Made by a program: the position numbers and the translations under genes. A model generated the notes under the pieces. It was given only the letters and a program-made list of their open reading frames with translations, searched no databases and was not told the DNA's origin. Shown piece after piece: positions 1-13,200 of a DNA stretch of 64,000 nt (within the stretch, counting starts at the first letter, position 1; each line of letters starts with the position of its first letter). Source of the DNA: Cloeon dipterum. Taxonomy: Eukaryota > Arthropoda > Insecta > Ephemeroptera > Baetidae. Where the stretch lies: assembly GCF_949628265.1 (NCBI RefSeq), contig NC_088788.1, forward strand, positions 12,214,001 through 12,278,000, in the 5' to 3' direction.

Positions 1-3000
1 AGTTCCACTCGATCGGACGGGCGTTTTCATTTCCCAATGTGGCAAAAACAACTTTTACATCGATGCAAACACCACAGGTAAAGCATAAAAATATTTATTT
101 CTTTGAAAAGTATCAAAATATTTTGCTTGCAGGTTTCTGTCGTGAAGCCGTCTTCTCGCTGACCGCGGAGTTCAATAACGGAGCCCTTCCTTGCAATTGC
201 GACTTTTCCGGCTCAACGAGCTTCGAGTGTGACAGTTTTGGCGGCCAGTGCCCCTGCCGGGAAAACGTCATCGGACGCCGGTGTGAAGCTTGCAAAACAG
301 GCTACTACGGCTTCCCCGAGTGCAAGCCCTGCGACTGCCCCTCCACTGCCCTTTGCGATGTCAACACAGGTATGCGTGAAAAAATGTAAAGTTAGTTGAA
401 CTTTAATTTGGTGGATTTGCAGGCGCTTGCATCTGTCCTCATAACGTGGTTGGCGATAAATGCAACCAGTGCGAAGCATACACCTACGGTTTCGACCCTA
501 TTATTGGTTGCGAGGAGTGCAACTGCAACAGGCTCGGTGTGAACCGATTCAACCTCCAGTGCGATCTTGAAACCGGCTCTTGCGAGTAAAATCCTTAATG
601 ATAATTTTAACACATTCGATTAACATATATGAATTTCAGCTGCAAAGAAAACGTGGTGGGCAGAACTTGCGACCACTGCGAGGCAGGCCATTGGTACTTC
701 CCTGACTGTGCTACATGCAACTGTGACCTCAGGGGCACCACACCAGAAATTTGTGACCAGGTAAGATGATAATTGTAGATTCCTAATTTTTTATTTTTGC
801 TGACTATAATTTCTGTTATAGACCACTGCGATGTGCCACTGCAAAGAAAACGTCCAAAGCGCCTCTTGCGACTACTGCATTGATGGCACATTCAACCTGA
901 AAGCATCGAACCCTGCAGGCTGCAGCAAGTGCTTCTGTTTTGGCAAGGCTTCTCGCTGCATGTCTTCTAGCCTTTTCTATTCACCAGTGAGTCCAAAAAA
1001 TTTTATCCTTTATGTATTAAATTTAATATTCTAAATTCCAGGAAATGCTTATGGATGGTTGGACGATCGCGACCGTGTTGCCAGACGCCGAGGTGGAGCC
1101 GATTGAAGTGTCACTGAGCTACACTCAATACCACGTGCTGGCAGACTTGTCCCCAGAACACGTCCTAAATAAAATCGCCTATTTCGTCGCGCCCGAGGAC
1201 TACCTCGGCAGAAAGTTGCACTCGTACGGCGGCCAGCTGAAATTCATCATCATGTACAACAGCGGAATTTTCGGTAAATATTAAAAATAATCTTATTTTC
1301 TTCGCATTAATTGACTGTAAAATTATCAGGAGCCGCAGTCCACGCGGCTGACGTGATATTGCGCGGCGCCGGCATCGAGCTGATGCACTTCAGCATAGAG
1401 CAACCGGCCGCGGCGCAATTCTGGACGCACAGCGTGCAACTGCTGGAGGAGAACTTCCAGCTGCAGAGTGGTGCTCCGGCAACCAGGGAGCAGCTCATGC
1501 AGGTGCTCCACTCGTTCACCGGACTTTACATCAGGGCAACTTACTGGGAATCCACTATCACCGTCAGGTGAGCATAATACATTTTTGGCATGAAAATTGC
1601 AACCTTTTTTTAAATGGGAAACCATGAAAAATTGAACGATTTTGTTTAAAAAAAAATATCCAGTTCATTCTTTCTAATCCTGAGTAAATCTTACCGCACA
1701 GACTGGATAATGTGACGATGGAAGTGGGAATGCCTCCAGAGCAGGCGATCACCCACGAGCACAGCGCGTTGGACGTCGAGGAGTGCGCATGTCCACCCAA
1801 CTACCAGGGTCTATCTTGCGAAGACTGCGCGCCAGGCTACTTCCGGGCACAGACCGGACCTTACGGTGGCTTCTGCACACCTTGCCAATGTAACGGACAC
1901 GCTGATACCTGCGACCCGATCACCGGCGTCTGCATCGTGCGTTTCATTGGATTAAAATTTTCTTTTGAAATTTGCAATAATTTAATCTCAAACAGAACTG
2001 CAAACACCACACCACTGGTGACCATTGCGAGATGTGCGAAGTGGGCTACCACGGTGACGCCACCAGGGGAGACTGTCTCATTTGCGCCTGCCCTCTGCCT
2101 TACACCTCTAACAAGTAAAATATATATTAAATAGATATTATTTTAACGAAGAATTCCATGGAGCACATGAATAGGATTTTTCTGGTGTTATTTTTAAAGT
2201 TATTTCAGTTTAATTGCAACTGCAAATAGCTTTAATGATTTTTAAGGATAGTTTTTTAGTTGTTTTGTCTATGATATTTTAGAGATACTAATTATCACGA
2301 AGAATTCAAATTCCTGACATTTTCCTTTTGAAGTAACCGAACGTAATATCTTAATTTTAATTTTCCTCGATCAATTGTCATCTTGATGCAGTTTTATAAA
2401 TTATTCTTTTCCAGTTTTGCTACCGGCTGCAATGTCTCGTTGGACGGACAGTGGATTTCGTGCCAGTGCAGGCCAGGCTACGCAGGTGCCAGGTGTGAAG
2501 CATGTGCGTCTGGCTTCTACGGACGGCCTGAGGTCGAAGGTGATTACTGCCGACCTTGCGAGTGCTCTGGCAATATCAACGCTGAAGACCCTGGTTCTTG
2601 CGACTCGATCACTGGAAAGTGCATCAGCTGCCTGAACAATGCCGCCGGTGACGCCTGTGCTATTTGCAGACCTGGCTTTTTCGGCGACGCCGTGGAACTC
2701 AAAGATTGCCAAGGTATAATTTTAATCAAAATTATAAAATTTAACTTTTTAAATTAAAATTTAAGTGTGCGATTGTGAGGAGAGTGGCACGGAACACTGT
2801 GACAGCTACACAGGTCGTTGCGAGTGTTTGCCAAATGTCGAGGGTGAAAGGTGCGACCGCTGCGCATACGACCACTGGAATTTCGATTCGAGAGAAGTAA
2901 AAAACGTTTCCCTCTCCCTTGCGTTTTAATTCTAAACGCTGAATATAGGGCTGCACATCATGCGACTGCGGAGTGGCGTCGCTCGCCAGTCAGTGCGATG

Positions 3001-6000
3001 ATAAAACTGGACAGTGTCAGTGCAAACCGGGCGTTGCGGGCCAGAAATGTGACAGGTGTGCTCCAGGCTTTTGGGATTACACCCCTGAAGGATGCAGCAG
3101 TAAGTTAACGAGACATTTTTTCAGCTCGATTGTTTATTATTTCAAGATTTTACTTTTTGCACAAATAAACATTTTTTTGTTCACAGCTTGTGGTTGTAAC
3201 ACCAATTTCTCCCGCGGAGTTGGCTGCAATCCTAAGACCGGCCAGTGCGAGTGCCTGAGTGGCGTGGAGGGTGAGAAGTGCGACCACTGCCCACACCGCT
3301 GGGTGCTCATTCCCGACCAGGGATGCTTTGGATGTGACTCGTGCATCGACGACCTCCTCGACGTCACTGACGAACTGCAGCGTGCTATTGATCCCATCAT
3401 GGATGAATTTGATGTAATACCCCATTTTATTCCTCTATTTTAAAATAATTATTTTTTAAACAGACTGTTGCTCTGGGATATTTCACCACGCAAAGGCTGA
3501 TCTATATCAACGAGTTTGTTGATGAACTGCAGCCAAAAGTGATCACTTTGAACCCAGATAAGGTGGATTTAACTCCTCTACAGACCAGTGTTGAGGCACT
3601 CGAGCAAGATCACCGCTCAGTTAACCGAAGGGTATACGCAATATTACAATCCAGAAGGGAGAAATTAATTATTTTAAAATATTAGAGCCAATACGCACTG
3701 ACCAACTCGGAAAAACTGAACGGGCACAAGTTGTACGCCGATGCTCTGGAGGTTGATGATCTGATTGGTCAGGCGGTCAGCCACTCTCACATCGTAGTGA
3801 TGGAGGTTGACGATCTGGCATACAGCCTTGACGGTGGCGCCAGTCCCCAGGCGGCACTCCAAGCCCTGCAGGAGGCGGAGGCCATCCTCGAAGAAATCAA
3901 GGCGAAAAACTTGAGCGCCAGCCGGAGCGAGGCGAAAGACGTGTTAGCTAAAGTGCACGACCTGGAAGATGCGATGCAAGAATTTGAGCTGCCGATCACC
4001 AACCAGACGGCTGCTCTGAACGACCTGAGCGAAAAAGTGGCCGAGTTCGTCGAAAAGCTTGAGGATTTGAAGCAACACTCCGAGGAGACGTTCAAAAAGG
4101 CTGACGACCAGGCTGTTTTGAATTTGGCTGGAAAGTAAGGAGTTAGTCGCGTTGGAGTCGAGTTGTTTCTATTAAAAGCACCAAATTTCAGGAGTGAACG
4201 CCTGGCTCAAAAGGTGGAAAGAGCGGTGAACTCCACTGGTGCTGCTAAAACTGCCCTCAAAAACGCAGAAGACTTGAATAAGGAGACAGAGGAACTCTTA
4301 AATGAGGCTAAAGATAATTTCAACAAATTGTGTAGGCGTTTTGAGTTAGATTACAAAAATCAAATTTTTATATTTTTTAACTTTTTCAATCGCAGCTGAG
4401 ACCAATAAGAATGTGGAAATGTCGATGCTTCGTTTGGACACCCACTTCAATAGCACGGCAGAAGGTCTAGATGATCTGCTCGCTCCCATTGAAGACGCGC
4501 AAAATCACGCAGCTGAAATTTCAAGCAGGGCGCAGGAACTGGACGAGATGCTAGCTGACACCAGAGATGTGTCTAAAAATGCGGTTGACGCAGCCAAAGC
4601 TTACGAAAATATTGTCGAGGCAATTGAGAGCAGCCAGAGTATTGTGGACGAAGCTAAAATAATCGCAGATGACGCTAAGGAAAAGGTATATATACTTTTT
4701 TCAAATGAATAAAATTAATGATTTACTTCAATTCCAATTTTAGTCTGCAGGAAGTGCAGAAAAGGCAATGGAGCGAAAGGCGCAGTCTGAGGAACTCTTG
4801 GACCGAGCTAAGCGTGCCCAGGAGAGAGTTGACCTGGAGCTGGCACCAAGCTTGGACCAGGCTTCCGCAGCCGTCGGCGACGTGGAGCGCATCAACAGGG
4901 AAGCCGCCCGCATCGACGAGAGAATTGTTCAAATGCTGGAGTCCCTGCCAACCAGCGACGCCTCGAAGTTGGCTGAGGAGACTCGAAAGGTCATCGAGAG
5001 GAGCGAGTCCGCCGACCGCTCCGCGCAGCAGGCGCTCAGCAGCATTGAGGATATGGTGACCCGTCTACCTGAATACCTCGAGGACGCTAAGCTAATACCG
5101 AAGAACATGGATGACACTTCCAAGAAGTTCGAGGGATCCACAGCACATAGTAAATAATGCTGTAAAAATTCCGCTTGGTATTATTAAATTCGATTTTTCT
5201 AGTCGACCGTGTGAACAAAGTGCTGCCCAACATCACCAATCTCATTGATTCCGTCAAGGTGGGACAGGAGAATTTGAATCGCAGGGGCGAGGACGTTGGC
5301 CTGAAAATTGCCGAGCTGAAGAAACAAGTGATGCAAGCCAGAGATCTCGCCAACAGGTTTTTATCTAATTTAAAATCAATGTCTGTATATAAATTTTGAA
5401 TTTTTTCTCTCTCAGGATCAAGGTTGGAGTACAGTTCTATCCAAACACTACCTTGCAGTTGAAGAATCCTGAAGGCTTGCCTTTGCTCGCTACGTCCACC
5501 AAAATTTCAACTTACTTGAAGACCAGTAAGACAAACGGTTTCGTGCTCTATCTTGGAAACGCTGTTGGCACCAAGAATCTGGTCAAGAGGGCAATCACAG
5601 ATGATTTCCTCGCGTTGGAAATCGAAAATGGATATCCAGTTTTGACGATCGACTTGGGCTCTGGTCCACAGAGGATTGTGAGCGACAAAAATATCGCTGA
5701 TGATACTTGGTATCAAATCATCATAGACAGGTAATTGAATTGTTTTCATTTCTGGACCAGAATAATTACAATGGTGTGCAATAGAACTGGCAAAAATGCG
5801 AAACTGACAGTACGAGAGGAAGACATCGACGGCACAGAAAAATTGTACCAGAAAGAAGAGGCATTGACAGGCACCTACTCGATTCTTAACCTAGACCAAA
5901 CATATTCCAAGCTCTTCGTTGGAGGTTATCCTTCCTCCTTTGAGATCCAGGGAGCGGTGAAGTACTCGTCCTTTGAAGGACAAATGGAAGAGCTCGTCAT

Positions 6001-9000
6001 CGGGGAAACGCCAATTAGTTTGTGGAACTTTGCAGACGCGGTGAACAACCTTCCAGCGATCGAGAGGCAAATTAAAAATCCTCAATAAAATAAATCAACC
6101 CATTACCATCTCTTTTCACAGAAACAAACTCGTGAATTTGGTGACAAGTACCGGTCTGCGCTTCGATAGCGAGGGCTACGCGGAGGTTGACGCCCAAGAA
6201 TACGTCCGGCCAGAGCAGACAGCTGTCAGTTTCAAATTCAAGACTTACGCTGAGGAAGGCCTCGTTTTCCTGCTGGGTGAAGATACCTCGTATCTTGCAG
6301 TTCAGCTTCGCCACGGAAGAGTTGTCACGCAGGTATGCTGCGTCCCTTCGCGCCTAATTGGTCGAATAAAAATATTCATCGCATTTCAGTTGAACCTTGG
6401 AGACGGTCCTAAAGAGGTGGAATCTAAGGTGAAGTACAACGACGGCAGATGGCACACCGTGGAGATTGCGCGAGACAGGAAACTCGGAAACGTCAAGGTA
6501 TCATATTGCGACATTTGAGTGAGGTCTAATTATCTAACCTTTTATAATTATTTGCTTCCAGATCAACCAGAAAACAGAAGGGGTCTTGAACACTCCAGAC
6601 GCTGCCAAGGAGAGTCTCATTTCTGAAAAGATGTACTTCGGTGGCTACCCTGGCGACCACTCCTACCCTGAGCTAACCAACATCGACTTTGATGGCTGCA
6701 TCGATGAAGTCGTTTTTGACGGCGAACTTGTAGATTTGACCCAAACAAAATCTTTCGGCGTGTCACCAGGCTGTCCATCAAAGGTTAAATATTTAGAATT
6801 ACCTATAAAAACATTTTAATTTAATCCATTTAACAGGTTGCTTCCATCGTCTCATTCAACGAGCGCCAACCAGGTTACGTGCGCTGGCTCAACGCATCCT
6901 CCGAGAATTTCCTGCAGCTGACCCTGAAACTACGCTCGAGCGCTCGCAGCGGTCTGATTTTCCTGGCCAGCAGCAGGGACCAATTGGCCTTCTTCTCCCT
7001 GTCCATGGTGGACGGTAAACTGGTGCTCAGGAGTCAGGGCAACGAGCTCAGCTCTGACGCCCTGTACAACGACGGAGAATGGCACGTGCTCACTGCCACG
7101 CACAGTGCCAGCGAGCTGAGGTTTGTTCCGCGGATATTTAATACAAGATGAATTTTAAGCTTTCCATGATTCCCAACGTGACAGAATAATATATGCATTG
7201 AAGAAATGAGAGCCTTATCGCCAAAAAGCATGAATAGGCAACGTGCGTAACAGTAATGCATGCCAGATTGCCTACTTCAATTGCTGCAGGCGTTTTTATG
7301 CTCATTTCTGCTCCGAGAAATTTCCACCAAATCGATACAAATTCTAGAACTGTGCATGAAGACAATTTTACTATAAAATTAAACTTTAGGCTGGACATTG
7401 ACGATTACGACACGTTCACGTCGGTCCAGCCGCCGTCTCCGCTGTACCTCAAATGGGGCAACATGTTCTTCGCTGGCCTGCCAAGGGACTACAATCCAAA
7501 TTCAGGCACGGTTGCAGCTTCGAACGCGTTCGTCGGCTGCCTCGGCGATGCCACCGTCAATGGCGTCTTCATCAACTTCGCCAATTCGACGGACAGGCCA
7601 GGCGCCGTGCTCGGAAAGTGCTCTGGCACTGCTCCTGCCGTCGCCGGCCCATCTGCGCCCGAAGAGAAGGAGGAAGAGGAAGGAGCAATCGGTAAGTATT
7701 AGCTATACTGAGTGAGCCATGTCCTTACCAAGTATACGCTAATACTTTTAGACAAAGTGCGGCCGACACCTCCACCCGCGACCATATCGCCAGAGCCTGA
7801 GACGACCACGTTGCCACCCACGACGACCGTCGCACCAGCCCCTGAGCAGTGCATGCTGCCGCGGCGGCCGGCTGTCGACCGTGACGTCGCCGAGGACAGC
7901 CTCAGATTCGGTGAGTTCAAGAAAATAATTTTAAGGAAAGCGTGGATAATAATTATTTAAATAGGCCAAGTGGCGAATGGTCGCCTCGAGTACAATTCCC
8001 TGCCAGGCCAGCTCAAGAAGAAGTTTGATTTCACCGTCGAATTCAAAACTTTCGTTGGCGATGGCGTCATCTTCTACGTTGGTGACGAGAACCATATTGA
8101 TCACATAGCGCTGTACATGAAGGACGGAAAGGTATAATCGCATAAAAACCTTTCGGAACAGTTTCAAAATTGAATTCAATTTGCTAAATTTGCAATTTAA
8201 ATTAAAATGACCGAGTATTTCCTCCACAAAGTGAAAAATTCATCTTTTCAGTTTCAAATAACCTTAAAACGAATTTCCAGGTATACTACAGCTTCAACAC
8301 CGGCTCTGGCACCCTGATCATCCAGTCGACCGGGTCGTACAGAGACGGCGTTTGGCACACGGCCACCTTCAGCCGCAAAGCCTCCACAGGCAAGTTGATC
8401 ATTGACAACGCGGACAAGGTGGAGGGCACGTCGAAGGGCACCACAAACTCGATCAACGTCGTGCCACCATACTACGTGGGAGGCGTGGGCAGCAAGAATA
8501 TCGACGCGCAGAAGAACAATTTGGGAGTAAGAACCTCACAGGGTGGTGGAATTGAACTGAGCAATCAATTAATTGAATCAGGGTGTGACCAGAACGTTTG
8601 AGGGATGCTTGCGCAACTTCAAAATGGGCAACGACAAGCTGGTCGACCTTTCCTTCTCGGCTGGAACGTCACCATGCTCTGAAAAGGTCGAGGAAGGCGT
8701 TTTCTTTTCAGCCGACGGAGGCTACATCAAGACTCGTAAGAGCATAGAATTTATAAATGAGACGAGAAATTAAATCTTTCAAATTAGCTGGGCCATTCAA
8801 AGTCGGCATCGAGATTCAAATCAAACTGGAAATCCGGCCACGCAGCAACAACGGCATTCTGATGTCTGTGCACGGCAAGGGTGACTTCTTTGTGCTGCAG
8901 TTGATCGACGGAGCCGTCAAAGCCAGCGTCAACAACGGCAAGAAGACGTCGTTCAGCACCACATACACTCCGCCAACGCCGTATCACTTATGCGACGGAA

Positions 9001-9381
9001 AGTGGCACACCATCCAAGGTAATTTCCACATAGGCAGAAAGTTGACTGCATTATGCAAATAAGACTGAATGAATTTCAAACCCAAAATTTTCATTTTGAT
9101 TAATTTCTCCATCTTTTTCAGTGATCAAAGCAAGAAAGTTGGTGACACTGACTGTGGACAACTATTCCGCCGATGTGGGAGTAGGAGTTGGAAGCATGAC
9201 CGACACAATCTTCCCGCTGTTCATGGGCAGCCACAGACACTCTGTGATGCGCGGATTTGAGACCTCAGACAAGCAGTACGTTGGCTGCATGAGGAACCTC
9301 ATCATCAACGAGAAATTGGAGAAATTGAGCAACTTCGAGGCTCACGGAAACGTCACAAGGAGTTCATGTCCGACCAACTGA
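1..9381 (+). CDS. LanA: Laminin subunit alpha (alpha-3/5 type), C-terminal 2313 residues, 5' partial
   Basis: Basement-membrane heterotrimer chain that binds integrin and dystroglycan through its C-terminal G domains. Exons read: 1-77, 133-369, 423-585, 640-760, 822-986, 1042-1273, 1330-1567, 1702-1936, 1996-2114, 2415-2713, 2766-2896, 2949-3099, 3187-3413, 3464-3631, 3686-4134, 4192-4331, 4396-4685, 4744-5149, 5203-5356, 5416-5730, 5785-6066, 6122-6332, 6390-6497, 6562-6783, 6837-7120, 7390-7691, 7752-7910, 7965-8131, 8281-8526, 8582-8735, 8788-9018, 9122-9381. All phases join to one frame (2313 aa plus stop). Domain order: Cys-rich laminin-EGF modules (exons 1-5), laminin IV domain (1042 to about 1760), more EGF modules (to about 3330), a long Ala/Glu/Lys-rich coiled coil (about 3330-5356), then LG1 (5416-6066), LG2 (6122-6783), LG3 (6837 to about 7640), a Pro/Thr/Glu-rich linker (about 7640-7910), LG4 and LG5. 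The motif GALPC followed by FGGQCPC and the single L4 domain resemble Drosophila LanA and vertebrate LAMA5, not the alpha-1/2 class. The N-terminal domain lies outside the window. The intron at 6067-6121 has a GC donor. Family assignment is very sure; single exon edges are by eye. Confidence 0.96.
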
Positions 9382-10236
9382 ACACCAAACCCCTTCATGC
9401 AGCTGAAATCGTACAATTATGGAAAAAAATTGAAAGAAAATGAACGATATGAAATTGCAATTTTCCGTATTTATTAATTTCAGCTGTATAAACAAGTACA
9501 TCCTTTAAAAATTCGCTCCTCGAATTAAAAAATGCAACTAAAATATCTGGTCTAAGCACAGTTTGAAGCACTTACTCCCTCAATTAAAGAAAACTATAAT
9601 TAGCCGATGCGCCCAGCTGTGGTCACGAGAATAAATTATTTGACTCAAATGTGGAATGCAAACAAAAGCAGCGACTGTTGCGAGACGAGATCTGACGCAG
9701 TCTGGGGGCACCTGCCGAACTAAACAATTAAAAAAATAATTTGTGTGTATCTAAATGCCGGCACGGTTTTCAATTGATCGGAGAGATTTGTGCTTTTCAA
9801 AATTCACTGCTCGCCGCATTCGTAGAAAAAGTATTCGTTCCGGTCTCCAATCAATCATTCCACTTTCGCCCTTGAGACCAATTTAATCACTTCAAAAGTA
9901 GCAATCTACGAATTAATTGATTGATAGTTGACCTTACACGGTAGTCATGCGTTGTTTTTATCAAAATATCAAGAGAATCTATCAAAGCATGATGAGACAA
10001 AAGGAAGACACAAATTTTAACACTTAACACTTCACGTCAATTTAAATTCTAATTTTGATTGCAAACTAGACTTCGCTCAAATTAGGTATTTCGCATTCTT
10101 ATCTGTATGTCGATGACGATGGTGATGTTACAGTAGACGGGTGTTTTCATCTTAGTGCCGGGTTTGCTCGCTTCTTCTAGCCTAGGGGCAAGGGAGGGCC
10201 AAAGGACGCTCCCTGCGGAACCAAGATTGCTTTTTA
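9382..10236. other. Convergent 3' untranslated zone of laminin and RNF41
   Basis: No open frame of interest. It should hold the 3' UTR of the laminin gene on the plus strand and that of RNF41 on the minus strand, because both stop codons face this interval. An AATAAA lies at 9630-9635 on the plus strand, 249 bases after the laminin stop. The nearest clear minus-strand AATAAA lies at 9470-9475. If both are used, the two transcripts overlap by about 160 bases. UTR extents are inferred. Confidence 0.55.
9630..9635 (+). promoter_or_regulatory. Poly(A) signal AATAAA, laminin gene
   Basis: Canonical hexamer 249 bases past the laminin stop codon at 9379-9381, in AT-rich sequence. Use is inferred from position only. 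Confidence 0.5.
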
Positions 10237-13200
10237 TCAGTCAGTCACATCCTCCAACAGACCACGTCCAAAGTTAGAACCTGAAATTGCATAAAAAATT
10301 AGTCACGATTAGTTTTGGTGTGCTTTCATCCTAACATTAAATTAATATTATAAGAATTTTGTTGGTTAGAGTAGAACAAGTAGATCATACAAACATAATT
10401 AGTTTGAATTTATTAGAAAAAATGGTTTTATGAGGCCATATTTTAAACATATTAATGGACGTATTCAAATAATTATGAATTATTTAGCGTTTTTTTAATG
10501 ATTTTACATTTCACAATCAGTTGAATTACATAATTTTGTTTGCGATAAAATATTTAAATAATTACAGTTTTTAGTCAACGAGAAAAATTTACAATTAAAA
10601 TACATTTAACTTTAGCCTTAAAATTTAAATTACAATTAGATTTAATTTGGCAACCGTTAGGCTCCAGTTAAAATATCGATTCACTAAGGAATGGTCAACA
10701 AAAAACATTTCATTAATATAAACAAATTTTTGAAACCATTGCAGCGGTTAAAAATAGTTTAATTGCGTTTCTTAAGACAACATAAAAAAGAGTTAATGCA
10801 TGTTATCGTCTGAAACATTTGTAGCAATAAATAACCAAAAACTAACACTTCTACATGCTTGCGTATAAATGACACCAAAGTCTCCCTCAAGTAAGAGAAT
10901 TTGATAATTTTCTCACCATTGGCGAATATCATCACAAGTCCAGGAATAATCATGAGATCTTCGCTCATGTGGAAGTTGTCGCACTGCAACGCCACCACCG
11001 CCTGCTTCCCAGGGATTCGCTTGCAAACGTAATTTTCGTAGTGGCGTCTGTTCAGCTGGCGCGTTTCCAGTGAGTTGAGACCGCGCGGCCAGTTGCACTC
11101 GTGCGAATGCTCCATCAGCTCCTCCATCAAGTGCGCCGGACACCCTGACTCTGTAAGCGACGACCGAACCGAAGCCTGAAAATTATTATTTGATAGCCAC
11201 ACAATTAGTCCAAGGATGACAATACCAGGATTCTGGGTAAAAACTATATAAAATTGTGTTTGTTTATTTAAGTCTTTTGTGATAATATGACCTACAGGCA
11301 GCAGTCTAATATTTTCGATTTAGGAATTTAACAATGGGTCATTTTTGTCAAATTTAAGGGCAATAAGAAACTCACGAATATTTTTGTTTTTGATTTTTTT
11401 CTAAGCATATAAAAATTTGTGATAGTTGGTAAAAAATATGAAAAATGAAATTCCTGCCTGACTATACTCTTAGAACAAGTCAAAGTCATACGCAAAAGAC
11501 ACTAAAAATATTTAAAATATCAACGTAAAAATTTTCTGCAAGAAATTGGTAAGAAAATAGAAAAGGGACTATATTATTCAAAAATCTTGTGGGATATCTC
11601 ACAGCTTGTTTACTTATTTAGGTTTTAATTGCTTTCGGGGCGATTTATTGAACGATATGATGCTTGAGGGAGGAATAGGAGCCTATCTCATTTATATTTG
11701 ACTAGCCATGGACCTAATTTTAATATAAATATTTGAATTTGAGTTAAGATTATTGTCCTATCGTCTAAAATCAATTGACACCCTGACTGTAATTCCGTTT
11801 CTGGATTCTGAAAATCCATCTGCTGAATGAATTTGGAATTTTCCATTCAGTTAGTCTAAAACAATTTGCATTTGTATATATATAAAAAAGATGAATAAAA
11901 ATAACAGTTAGCAAAAATGGGGTTGGTACCTGCAGCTCTGGGTCCGGCGTGGAGATGATGCCTCCCCAGCGCAGAATGCGCGCTCTGGTGAGCGAGTTGG
12001 ACCACCGGACGACGTCATCGCGCTCCATCTGCTCGCAGACAGCCTTCATGGCCGGGTTGCAGCTACGCATGGCCCGCATGAAGTCCTTGAGTAGCTGCAG
12101 TTCGCGCTTCTGCTCGTTGATCTGGAACTTCTGCTCGGCAATGGCCTGCTGGAACTCGCCGATCTTCTGCGCCTGCGAGTGGATTAGCGAGCGCAGCTCC
12201 TTGACGCAGTTGTGGTCTTTGATCTCGTCCTTCGGGATGACCAGCCCACAGCCCTGCTTGCACGACACGGGGCGCGTCGGGTTGTGCTCGCACTCGGATA
12301 GATGCGCCGCCAACGCGTCCAGCTTCACCTCCACGGTGCACCCATACCGATTGTTGTCGCAAGTAATCGTCAATCTAGACAGAATAAATTTATTGTTATG
12401 AATACATAATACTATAAAGAAATTGAAACTTGCATGAAATTAATCAGTTATCTCAATTAAAAGATACTCGCACTATACTAAGGGATCCTACTCAATGCAA
12501 CGCAGACCATTCGAGAAATCATCAAAAACAAACGCTAAGCGAATCCTCAAAAACACTTAAGCGAGTGCCAAAATGCTTCAGAAGAAATCGCAGAACATTC
12601 ATTGTTGCCAAACACCCATGACTAGGACAGCCGTTTCGGGTATTAAACCCTCATCAGCTAGCCTTTGATGCAGCGAGTCACTCACCTCACGGAGAGCGAA
12701 CATCTGTCGCGTAAATGTCCAACACTAACTCAACCAGGTTTTTAAGCTGGCAGGCAGCTTGCATCGGACAAAAACGCGTGGCGTTTAATTCTAACAATTT
12801 CTCAAATAGTATAAATCGTTGCAGGAGTTACAACACGGAATTTAAAGAAAAATACGCGACCTAATACAAAAGAGAGCATCGATCTCTCCAATGCAAAGGA
12901 TTGCTCAATACAAAACAAAAAATTCCAGGAATTTCTTGTTCAGAAGGGAATGAGCACATCCCTTAGTATAGTGCGAGTATCTGAGATAAACTGACAAGGG
13001 AAATGATAATTATTGTGAGATATTACCGATTTTATGTTGATTATTAGCTTAATCAGTTATATTTGGTTTTGTTTTATAATTTCCATAAAAAATGGATAAG
13101 GAAATTTAGTGTTAAGCGTTCCAAGTCTATTCTATACTTTTAAAAAATCTTCGTTTCAGCTACGGGAATCGGAAATCGGAATAGTTGTTTGAATACTGAA

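Noticed and set aside
6039..6121. GT donor at the GTGAAC near 6040 as an alternative to the GC donor
   Set aside because: Using it puts the next exon in the wrong frame and deletes conserved LG1 residues; the GC donor restores the frame.
12430..12621. Small frame inside the MITE
   Set aside because: Only 63 codons, crossing the terminal repeat, with no transposase motif.
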